A DNA stretch of 64,000 nt, taken from Tautonia sp040717455 (lineage in GTDB: Bacteria > Planctomycetota > Planctomycetia > Isosphaerales > Isosphaeraceae). Below the pieces are notes generated by a model. It saw only the letters and a program-made list of their open reading frames with translations, ran no database searches and was not told the DNA's origin. Positions 17,209 through 24,580 of the stretch are shown one piece after another; the stretch's first letter is position 1; the number at the start of each line of letters is the position of its first letter. The stretch lies in contig NZ_JBFEFH010000009.1 of the NCBI RefSeq assembly GCF_040717455.1, positions 124,001 through 188,000 on the forward strand. Direction: 5' to 3'. The position numbers and the translations under genes were made by a program.

Positions 17209-17638
17209 TGATGCGGAAACCCTCCTCTCGGAGCCGCTCAATCGTCCGATGGTACGCTACCCACCGCCCCCGACTGGCCAGCCAGCCCAACCGGCGTCGC
17301 CAGTATTCGCAGGGTCCCAGACGCTCCAACCACCATCGCTGACGGGCCGCCTTGAACCGCTGCCATCGCTCCTTCGACTCGGCCTCCTGCCGCTGCCAGG
17401 ATTCCTCGATCCTCTGCTCTCGAATGAGGCCCGCGACGAGGTCGAATCGCTCGGCCCACGTCGAGAACCCCTCTTCCCCGGCACGTCCTCGTCGGAGCCA
17501 CTCTTGCAACGTCCGCCAGCCGACCCCGACCCGAGCGGCGATCTCTCGCCTCGGTACGCTTTGGCGCAGGAGGTCGATGATCGTCTCCCCCAGCTCGGCC
17601 GAGAACTTCGTCGGCCGGCCTCCTCGGTTCGGCGTCAT
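17195..17638 (-). CDS. Helix-turn-helix protein B, paralogue of its neighbour
   Basis: A 147-residue product from ATG 17638, which overlaps the stop of the 37-residue gene by 4 bases. It starts MTPNRGGRPTKF and has SVPRREIAARVGVGWRTLQEWLRRGRAG as its helix-turn-helix. A long Trp/Arg-rich helical tail follows (ERWQRFKAARQRWWLERLG). The shared motif with protein A suggests two related DNA-binding proteins that may act together on the element end close by. The role is unproven. Confidence 0.75.
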   Translation of the reverse strand: MTPNRGGRPTKFSAELGETIIDLLRQSVPRREIAARVGVGWRTLQEWLRRGRAGEEGFSTWAERFDLVAGLIREQRIEESWQRQEAESKERWQRFKAARQRWWLERLGPCEYWRRRLGWLASRGRWVAYHRTIERLREEGFRINDAP

Positions 17639-17748
17639 CGCCCGCTCCCCTTCCCCGAGGCGGCCCGGACCATCGCGAGGATCCCGGCCTTCACGGCCTC
17701 GGGCAGCGCTTCCCACGAGTCGACGACTTCGCCCAATGCCGGGTTCAT
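17635..17748 (-). CDS. Very small element protein at the att end
   Basis: 37 residues from ATG 17748: an acidic helix (ALGEVVDSWEALPEAVKAGI) and a short basic end. Coupled by a 4-base overlap to protein B. The pattern 'W-x-LPEAVKAGI-x-AMV' looks like short proteins found at the ends of related elements, so I keep it although it is tiny. The frame is open further upstream, but that part is antisense to the tRNA-like sequence and is not believable protein. Confidence 0.5.
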   Translation of the reverse strand: MNPALGEVVDSWEALPEAVKAGILAMVRAASGKGSGR

Positions 17749-17808
17749 CGGCGTGGCGCGCTGCCCATGCGCTGCCCGGGCTGTTATGCGATGGCGTAAC
17801 GGCTTGAT

Positions 17809-17882
17809 GGGAATTGGCTTAGGGGTGGAGTCGCACAGGACTGAAAATCCTGGTGTCGCCGGTTCGATCCCGGCTCTGCCCA
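17809..17882 (+). pseudogene. Degenerate tRNA-Phe-like sequence, probable attachment site
   Basis: The 3' portion is a good tRNA: anticodon stem CAGGA/TCCTG with loop CTGAAAA (anticodon GAA, Phe, at 17843-17845), a 5-base variable loop, T arm GCCGG-TTCGATC-CCGGC, acceptor strand TCTGCCC and discriminator A. The 5' side does not pair: the acceptor strand GGGAATT matches TCTGCCC at only about 4 of 7 positions, and the D-arm region is one or two bases too long. There is no encoded CCA. This is what remains when an element inserts in a tRNA gene and leaves a 3' copy, so it probably marks an att site. A working tRNA is unlikely. Confidence 0.7.
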
Positions 17883-17954
17883 CTTGGACTTACGTCACGT
17901 CACCCCCTCGAATCGACACGGTACCCGACACGCTATCCGGGTAGTCCGTGTTCG

Positions 17955-19029
17955 ATGCCCAGGGAACCGAAGCCGTGGCTCTGGAAAGCCCGGAAGGCTT
18001 ACTACGCCCAGATCGCGGGCGTCCAGGTGCGTCTCTGCAGTCAAGATCAAGGCAAGGCAGAGGCCCAGCGTGAACTCTACCGGCGGTTGGCCGACCGCGG
18101 CATGGCGTCGATCGCCAGGTCGCTCAGTGTCCGCGAACTGTTCAATGAGTTCCTCGAAGATGTTTCTCGCCGCGTCGAACGCGGGGAGCGATCGCAATCG
18201 ACCTGCGACGGCTATCGCCGCTTCCTCAAGCCGGCCGCCGAGGTCCTGGGGGCCCGTCGTCCGGAAGACGTCCGGCCGATCGACGTCCAGCGCTGAGTTG
18301 AGGCCCCGAGCTTGTCCTGGATGCCACGACGCGTTTTAACGCCATCCCGCGGTTGAGGCGGCCTTCTCCTGGGGCCGCAAGGCCGGCCTGCTGCGTACCA
18401 ATAGGATCGAGCGGATGGAACGACCAACGCCCCTGCGGCGGGAGTCGGTGCCGACCGAGGATGAGGTGCGTGCTCTCATCGCGGGCGCCGGCGCCCAGCC
18501 GTTTCGCGACCTGCTGACGGCGCTCTGGGAGACCGGTTGCCGGCCCCACGAGGTGATCACCCTCGAAGCGGATCGAGTGGACCTCGACGCCACGTTCCGG
18601 CTCGTGCTGAACAAGACGCGGGGGAAGACCGGGGCCCGCGATCGACGCGTACCGATCAACGATCGCGTCGCGGAGATCAGCCGTCGTCTCTGCACGCAAT
18701 GGCCCACCGGGCCGATCTTCCGCAGCCGGGACGGCAACCCCTGGACCCGTCACGCGATCACCTGGCGCTTCAAGCGGCTCCGTGACGGGCTCGGCCTGTC
18801 GGCGGGATTGACCAGCTACGGGCTCCGGCACCTCTTCGGCAAGGCGAGCCTGAAGGCGGGCAACACGTCGTCGGAGACGGCGGCCTTGATGAGGTACCGT
18901 GATGCCCGGATGGTCGATCGGCCTTACGGGCACTGGGACGACCAGGATGAGATCGTCCGGAAGGCGGCCCGGCGGGTCCGGCCGGGCGAGGCAACCCCGC
19001 CCGGTGGACCGGACCATCAGGAAAGATGA
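17955..19029 (+). pseudogene. Tyrosine recombinase (integrase), broken
   Basis: The N-terminal part from ATG 17955 has a SAM-like core-binding domain (LSVRELFNEFLEDV...CDGYRRFLKPAAEVLG) and stops at a TGA at 18294-18296, where relatives normally continue with Arg-Trp. The reading then resumes in another frame (DATTRFNAI), shifts again (VEAAFSWGRKAGLLRTNRI) and continues open to 19029. The catalytic part keeps Arg-I (WETGCRPHE) and the beta-strand Lys region. Box II is YGLRHLFG (normally HxLRHxF), and no Tyr nucleophile follows PYGHWDDQDE. At least one nonsense and two frameshift changes are present. It starts 72 bases after the tRNA-like att sequence, the usual place for an integrase. Confidence 0.85.
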
Positions 19030-19270
19030 TCGCGGGCCGGGCGTGCGGGCGATTCGTGGCCGGCGCAGGACTGCCGGTAGTCGAGCAGGTCGGCCTCGTC
19101 GATCCGGTAACGTGCCCGCGGAGCACCACCCTTCGGGCACGGATCTGCCCGTCGCGGATCAGGTCGTAGACCGTCGAGATCGCCAGGTTCAGGCGCACGG
19201 TCGCCTCGGCCACGGTATATGGCGTGCCGTCGACGCGCCGCCGTCTGGATTTCCTTGCGTCAGTGCTCAT
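19017..19270 (-). pseudogene. Excisionase-like helix-turn-helix gene, frameshifted
   Basis: ATG 19270 begins MSTDARKSRRRR, then GTPYTVAEATVRLNLAISTV and YDLIRDGQIRARR: a MerR/Xis-type helix-turn-helix. The natural continuation RARYRIDEADLLDYRQS lies in another frame, so there is a single-base change near 19125-19132. The intact gene would have stopped at 19017-19019, overlapping the end of the integrase tail-to-tail by 13 bases, the expected int/xis arrangement. In the present frame translation runs on through unrelated low-complexity residues. Confidence 0.75.
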
Positions 19271-20450
19271 CGCTCGTGACGCCCTCCACTCCGAAGGCAA
19301 TGGCGCCGGCGATGCCAGCCCCAGCTCAGGCGATCGGTTCGGTGAAGAATCTCTCGTTGGGAGGGTACGGCCGAAGCCGTGCGACCGGCTTGGGCGCAGG
19401 AACGAGCACCCCCAGGGCAATGCCCTGCCATGGTGATCGAGTTTGTGCAGATGGCTCCAGATCCGGAAACCCAGGATGCCGATGGTCTCGATCGGGGCCG
19501 GAAACAGTGGACTCAGGGGGTCAGCGGTGCCACCGCCGAAAAGTTGATCGCGCGTTGGCGCGAGTCCAACACAGGAGCACCCGGGTGAAAACATAGGATC
19601 TGGACCCGGGTCAAGGGACTGCTGTCCCTGATGGCATTCGCGATGCGTATCTTGTAATCGTGAACATTAATAATGAAATGGCCTGGGCTGACTCTCGGAG
19701 GACGAGACTCGAAGAACCTGCATGCGCCGCAAGGGAAATCGGCATCAGGACACGCTGACCTCTTGAAGAAGACGACGGATGCCGCGTCATCATGCAGGAG
19801 CGTTCCCCGGAATTGGTTCCTGAGCCATCCGAGGCGACGGACGTGACTCTCCGAGTTGCATGAGTTCCCTTCATCCTCCGCGGTCCTCGGAGGACCCATC
19901 AGGCCTGCGCTGGGTACGCGGCCGTGCTGCGCCCTGATCGTTGCTGACACAAGCCGTTCAGTCGCTCTCTGCTGGCGCCTTCTCGCCGGAACCGTTGCTG
20001 GCATCGGTCCCACTTCTCTGATCCAGGGCCGATTTTCCCCTTCGATCTCGAGTGACCTGGAGATCTCGTCTCCGACCTTCCTGGTGATCCCCGAGCGGGC
20101 GTCACGTCGCGCGGCCCTCGCCGCCACCCCCGCACGCCCTCGCCCCGGCATCCTGACTTGCGCTCGCCGCGTGACCGGGTTCGCCCGCTGAAGGCCGGAG
20201 ACGGCCGGTCGAGATCGGATGGGGCCGGCAACGCCCGACTTGTCCTTGATCGCTTCGGCCTGGTCATCTCTTGCCGGCCGTTGCGCTCCGGCGTCGCCAC
20301 GTCACCGGCGCGTGAGTCCGGAGCCGTCAATGTGCGATCCTTCACGCCATTCGATCGATGAGGGGAGGGGTCGCAACGCGGGGCGAGCACCAGTACAGGT
20401 CCCGCGAAGACGCGATCCTTCCGGTCAAGATTATTAGGATGTCCTGACCC
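19271..20450. other. Region without a supported gene, probably decayed element DNA
   Basis: About 1.2 kb after the broken integrase/excisionase. Every open stretch on both strands is short or of shadow-like composition, and none has a ribosome site with a recognisable domain. A more AT-rich patch at about 19600-19860 differs from its surroundings. I interpret the stretch as remains of a mobile element, without direct proof. Confidence 0.45.
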
Positions 20451-20990
20451 ATGCCTTTGGTGTCTCGAACCTCGATTGAGCCTGCCGGTCCGAGTGGTGA
20501 GGATCAGGAGGCAAACGCCTCGATCGCCCCGGGTTGTCACGCTCATCGCGACGATCCTGCGCGACCGGCCGAGGCTGCCGGGACCATTGACTCTCCCTCC
20601 GCAATGCAACGGGTCTGGGCCGAAGCGGCCGAGGCGCTCGCAGGCTGGACACTCAGCCAGATGGCCGTGCGCCGCGATGTCTACGGGCACTACGACGACC
20701 AGGGTCTGTTGCGGACCTGCATCGGACCGACCAAGGTCGCCCTGATCGAGCATTGCCGGGGCGAATCGGTCGTCGCGCCGCACACGACCTCGTCGGAGAA
20801 TCAAGTCCGGCTCCTGACGATCGACCTCGACGCGAACGGCGAGGCCGCCGACAGCGCGATTGGTGTGCGAGACCGGGACCATGGACTCCTCGAGGCACGT
20901 CAGCTCCAGGATCGAGGGCTGGAGGTCTGGCTGCTCGACTCCGATGGCCGAGCCGGCGATCACCTGAAGGCCTGGCCCCACCGCGCCACG
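20451..20990 (+). pseudogene. Truncated archaeo-eukaryotic-primase-like protein remnant
   Basis: Within an open frame, about 130 codons from ~20604 (MQRVWAEAAEALAGWTLSQM) read like the start of a primase-polymerase (AEP/TOTE-type) protein: VVAPHTTSSENQVRLLTIDLDA carries the acidic D-x-D strand of that fold, and LLDSDGRAGDHLKAW is like the usual S-x-G-x-GGxHLW motif. After HLKAW the frame continues with residues that look like non-coding translation. The catalytic His-containing strand is therefore imperfect and the C-terminal two thirds is gone. It fits with the dead integrase as debris of the same or another element. Confidence 0.5.
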
Positions 20991-21128
20991 GAACGCCTCG
21001 GAGTGATCCGCCGAGAATCCCCGCGGCTCGACGGCGACGGCACCGTCTCCCTCACGGCTGCCTCGGGCGGCTCCGAGCGGTGGACCTTTGCCGGATATCG
21101 CGCGAATGCGATGTTCGTGGCCGGGCTC

Positions 21129-21668
21129 TCACTCCTCACCCGATGCCGCGTCGCGTTCGACAACCTCGCGACCACATTCGACCGGTCCTTGGATTTCGAA
21201 CTGATGGACGCCGATCCCCGGCCACCGCAGCGCCACGACGAGGGATCGAGCCTGCCGCAGGAGGGTCACCCTGACGAGAGGCCAGCGACGGGGATGCAAC
21301 CCGTCACGCGTCACGCGAAACCGGAGGTCGACGGCGAGTCGTTCGAGCCGGGCCGCGTCGGTAAGCCGATCATCCTGGCCGAGCCATCGTGAGAATTGAT
21401 GGCCGTCGGCCAACGGACCGCCCCTTGATGGGCGAGGGGTCTGAGAGGCGTATTCGGCGAATAGACCCCCGAAGCTGTCGCCCAGGGCCGTGGACTGCGC
21501 CGGCCACGCCCGGGCGACTTCACTCGCCCGCTTGCGGGCGAGGGACCGGGCCGCGGCCTCGAACCGCTTGGGCTCGAAGCCCGGAGGGGGAGGCCCTCCC
21601 GCCGTGAGCGCGCGGACGAGCAGCTCCTGACGATCGCGCAGTTCTTGATCGATCCATTCATCGGCCAT
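21129..21668 (-). CDS. Partner protein of the DUF692/MNIO operon
   Basis: A 179-residue product from ATG 21668 (AGGGGG about 7 bases upstream), overlapping the end of the MNIO gene by 11 bases. It starts with a charged helix (MADEWIDQELRDRQELLVRAL), then SLARKRASEVARAWPAQSTAL and FAEYASQTPRPSRGGPLADGHQF, followed by a beta-rich end (DLRFRVTRDGLHPRR, SLVVALRWPGIGVHQF). MNIO enzymes usually need a dedicated partner encoded next door (for example DUF2063-type proteins). This one sits in that position and has a comparable helical layout, but I cannot assign it to that family by eye. Confidence 0.7.
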   Translation of the reverse strand: MADEWIDQELRDRQELLVRALTAGGPPPPGFEPKRFEAAARSLARKRASEVARAWPAQSTALGDSFGGLFAEYASQTPRPSRGGPLADGHQFSRWLGQDDRLTDAARLERLAVDLRFRVTRDGLHPRRWPLVRVTLLRQARSLVVALRWPGIGVHQFEIQGPVECGREVVERDAASGEE

Positions 21669-22512
21669 CGACGGGCCCCCTTGACCGCCCCCGATCCAGG
21701 GCGTCCCGAATCGCGTCCAGCTCGGCGAGGATCGCATCGTCGGTCGGGAAGCGATCATCGCGTTCGAGCAGTGCGCCCGGGACGGGGCCCCTGGCCGAGA
21801 GCTCCTCGAGCAAGCCGAAGACGGGAGCGGGGACCGGGTGGGCATGCGTGTCGTGGTAGAACCCCTCCCGATCGACGCCGCCTCCGAGGTGGACGTAGGC
21901 GATCCGATCGAGCGGGAGGGCGTCGAGGAAGGCGATCGCATCCCCGCCGTGATTCCGGGCGTTCGCGTAGATGTTGGCCACGTCGAGCAGGAGGAGGGCG
22001 CCGGTGCGGTCGAGCAACTCGGCCAGGAACTCGGCCTCGCCCATGACCGGCTCCGGCCACTCGACCAGCGTCGAGACGTTCTCCAGAGCAAGTGGCACTG
22101 GCAGGGCGTCCTGCACCCGGCGGACGCGGTCGACGAGCAGATCGAGCATTTTCGGGGACCTCGGGACCGGGAGCAAGTGACCGGCCTCAACCCCTCCGGC
22201 CCGGACGAAGGCGACGTGCTCGCTGACGACGGGAGCCTCCAGCCGGGTCGCCAGCGTCGCGAGGGCCGCCAACCTCGATCGGTCCAGCGGCCCGGCCCCG
22301 CCGATCGAGAGCGAGATCCCGTGCGGCACGACCCGGACGCCGCGCTCCCGCAGCCGTTCCATCGCCGCCGGCAGCGGTCCCTCGGGATCCAGGCCCTCGG
22401 CGATGACTTCCACGAACCCGAGCCCGCGATGACGTTCGATCAGCCAGGCCAGCTCCGGTCGCCAGCCCAGCCCCAGCCCCAGCTCCACGTCCGGGTCGAT
22501 GGTACGGCTCAT
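21658..22512 (-). CDS. DUF692 family multinuclear non-haem iron-dependent oxidase (MNIO)
   Basis: A 284-residue TIM-barrel-type protein from ATG 22512. Metal-ligand-type motifs are all present: VVPHGISLSIGG (H64), VVSEHVAF (E98, H99), LALENVSTL (E144), LLLDVANIYANARNHGG (D177, N180), YVHLGGG (H208), FYHDTHAHPV (H220, D221, H223) and LLERDDRFP (E250). Characterised members (MbnB, BufB, ChrH types) use two or three irons and oxygen to modify cysteines or nearby residues in ribosomally made peptides. The gene starts in TGATG, coupled by one base to the membrane protein upstream, whose C-terminus contains a Cys-Gly-Gly-Cys tail: a likely substrate. Confidence 0.92.
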   Translation of the reverse strand: MSRTIDPDVELGLGLGWRPELAWLIERHRGLGFVEVIAEGLDPEGPLPAAMERLRERGVRVVPHGISLSIGGAGPLDRSRLAALATLATRLEAPVVSEHVAFVRAGGVEAGHLLPVPRSPKMLDLLVDRVRRVQDALPVPLALENVSTLVEWPEPVMGEAEFLAELLDRTGALLLLDVANIYANARNHGGDAIAFLDALPLDRIAYVHLGGGVDREGFYHDTHAHPVPAPVFGLLEELSARGPVPGALLERDDRFPTDDAILAELDAIRDALDRGRSRGPVDGR

Positions 22513-23384
22513 CACCCGCCTCCGCCCCCGCACCCACCACAGCCACCACCACCTCCTCCTCCATCACCGCCACCGCCAGGACCTCCGCCCGACGAACTCG
22601 ACGGGGGATCGAGGGTCAGCCGTAGTGGGTCCAGGAGGCCACCCACGAGCACACCGGTACCGAACAGCGCCACCGCCCTGGCCACCTCGCGTGGCTGGAG
22701 CGACTCGGATCGCGTCTGGCTCGTCTTCTTCAAAGCGTAGTTGCTCCTTCGGAGACGCTCCAGCAGGCGATAGCCCCGACGGGTGTGATGCGGCCTGAGG
22801 AACAGGAAAATCGCCCCGAAGACGGCCGTGAGAACGCAGAGGGCGACGAGGAACCCGACGGGCCGGTCGCGTGCCAGGCCGACCTGGATCTTCATCAGCC
22901 CCAGGACCAGCAGGAGCAGGACCGGGATCCCGGAGGCGAGCTGGATGACCCGGGCTCTGTGGTGATCGACGACCAGCCCGAGATCGATCAGATCGTCGCG
23001 GTAGGCGTGGAGCACCGGCCTGGCGTCGCGATAGATCGCGTCGAGTTCGCGCTGCGCCCCGCCCGCCTTCACGGAGGAGAGGACCGTACGCTCGAGTTCA
23101 TCGAGCGGCTCCGGCGGCGGCTCCTGGGCCACGAAGGTGCGTTTCTTGCGGTTGACGGCCAGCGCACCGGCCTGGACCAGGCTCGCGATCGCGGCGTTGA
23201 CGGCGTAATTTCCCCGCTCGGCGAGGTGCGCCATCCGGTACTCGTCGAGGTCCGGGCTCTCCGGGCCCAGTTCGATCGGGGTGCGGAGCATCCATCGAAG
23301 GATCAGGGAGCCGGTGACGACACACATCAGGAGCGTGACGTACAGGGCGAGGAAATCCGGGCCGTTCAGATTGAGGGGATTCAT
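22512..23384 (-). CDS. TIGR04222-like membrane protein with Gly/Cys-rich C-terminal tail (putative MNIO substrate)
   Basis: 290 residues. An N-terminal membrane segment at ~10-32 (LALYVTLLMCVVTGSLIL) is followed by a cytosolic domain (MAHLAERGNYAVNAAIASL, ALAVNRKKRTFVAQEP) of the kind I recall as TIGR04222. Two further membrane segments lie at ~150-200 (VLLLLVLGLM, FLVALCVLTAVFGAIFLFL) and a weaker one at ~240-258. The last ~30 residues are almost pure glycine with CGGC close to the end. Such low-complexity Gly/Cys tails next to a DUF692 gene are the reason to suspect post-translational modification. The start is ATG 23384. The stop overlaps the MNIO start by one base. Confidence 0.82.
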   Translation of the reverse strand: MNPLNLNGPDFLALYVTLLMCVVTGSLILRWMLRTPIELGPESPDLDEYRMAHLAERGNYAVNAAIASLVQAGALAVNRKKRTFVAQEPPPEPLDELERTVLSSVKAGGAQRELDAIYRDARPVLHAYRDDLIDLGLVVDHHRARVIQLASGIPVLLLLVLGLMKIQVGLARDRPVGFLVALCVLTAVFGAIFLFLRPHHTRRGYRLLERLRRSNYALKKTSQTRSESLQPREVARAVALFGTGVLVGGLLDPLRLTLDPPSSSSGGGPGGGGDGGGGGGGCGGCGGGGG

Positions 23385-23673
23385 GCTCAGGACTCCGTTT
23401 CCGAGATCTTCAGGGCAGGAGTGAACTCGGCCGGAACAGATGGAAACAGACGGAAGGCGCCCCGAACCCCATGGTCGGCATGAGGAGCGCCGATGCGATC
23501 ATCCCCATGAGACCCGACCGGGCCTCAAGCTTACAGGGTGCCCGTCTTTCGGGCCCCGATCGCCCGATCAGAATGTGGCCGACGACCAACCGTCGAGGGA
23601 GGGAGAAGCGACACGCCGTGGGTTATTGCCCGGCCCGGCGGGTGTCCAGGCTTGCCTGGCCGAGATCGTCGGA

Positions 23674-23719
23674 CCCCAAGAGAAATGTCCGGTGTTTGGC
23701 CCCAACAGAAATGTCCGGT
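23674..23719. repeat. Two direct copies of a 20-bp sequence, probable IS-end remnant
   Basis: CCCCAAGAGAAATGTCCGGT (23674-23693) and CCCCAACAGAAATGTCCGGT (23700-23719) differ at one base and lie 26 bases apart, just 35 bases before a transposase remnant. Ends of this kind of insertion sequence often carry such short repeats. The rest of the gap 23385-23753 holds the promoter side of the MNIO operon and no visible gene. Confidence 0.5.
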
Positions 23720-23753
23720 CGATGCGATCTCCAGCCCAAGCCTGGAGGTCGCC

Positions 23754-24320
23754 ATGAACCCCGATCGGATTGCCATGAGTCAGCGTGATCGCGAGCCCCT
23801 CACCGTCCTCAGGCCGGTCCTCGATGGACCCCGCTCCCAGGCCGAGGCCGCCCGGCTGCTCGGCAAGAGCACCAGGCAGGTCCGACGCCTCCTCGCTCGC
23901 CTGAAAGACGAGGGAGAGGCCGGGCTTGATCCACAAGCTCCGAGATCGCCCCTCGAGTCGAAGAATGAAAACAACAACAAAATGCAATATTCTCTCGTTC
24001 TGCGAGGAGCATCTCCGGGACTTCGGCCCCCCGCTCGCCGCGGAAACCCTCGCCGAAGTGGGCCTGCAGGTCGGCCTCGAGACCCTCAGGCGATGGCTCA
24101 CGGCCGAGGGGCTCTGGCAGCCGGCCCCGCGACCCGACACCCACCGCACTCGACGCCCGCGACGCGCCTGCTTCGGCGAGTTGATCCAGCTCGACGCCTC
24201 GATCCACGAGTGGACCGAGGGACGCGGCGAGGCCATGGCCCTCTCGGCCATGATCGACGACGCCACCGGCCGCGTCCTGGCCCGCTTCGCCCCGGCCGAG
24301 ATCCCCGACCACGTCCTCCG
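23754..24320 (+). mobile_element. Remnant of an ISNCY/IS1202-like transposase
   Basis: From ATG 23754 the protein starts MNPDRIAMSQRDREPLTVL, with SQAEAARLLGKSTRQVRRLL as the N-terminal helix-turn-helix. At about 23920-23930 the reading must switch frame to continue (LIHKLRDRPSSRR). In the new frame come EEHLRDFGPPLAAETLAE, TLRRWLTAEGLWQP and the start of the DDE core (GELIQLDASIHEWTEGRG, MALSAMIDDATGRVL), with the first catalytic Asp in QLDAS. It breaks off after RFAPAEI, so the second Asp and Glu are missing. A short AT-rich patch (~23965-24000) interrupts the region normally linking the domains. The element is frameshifted and truncated, hence inactive. Confidence 0.75.
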
Positions 24321-24580
24321 CAACGTTACCGAAAACCGCCGGACCATGAGGTTTCACGATTTCGGCTTCGAGGAGGAGTCACCGCGGGGAGTCTCTCATG
24401 GCCACGTCGGCAGCGGCGGCAACTGCTCATGCCGATCGTGGTCTTCCAAGACGAGGACAGCCGCCGAGGTCGGCAGCGTCATGCCGGTCTCGACGGTCTC
24501 GATCCCGATCGTGAGCCGGAGGGGGCAGGCCGTCGGCCCGCGGCCGCCCCTCCGCAGGGGCCCGATCGACCGGGAACGGG

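Noticed and set aside
17809..17882. Functional tRNA-Phe gene
   Set aside because: The acceptor stem pairs at only about 4 of 7 positions and the D region is too long; only the 3' portion is tRNA-like.
17749..17883. N-terminal extension of the 37-residue gene across the tRNA-like sequence (GRAGIEPATPGFSV...)
   Set aside because: This type of peptide is a well-known artefact of translating the antisense strand of a tRNA.
19513..20151. Leftward frame of about 210 codons in the decayed region
   Set aside because: No domain, no ribosome site, and composition changes along its length; likely chance in high-GC DNA.
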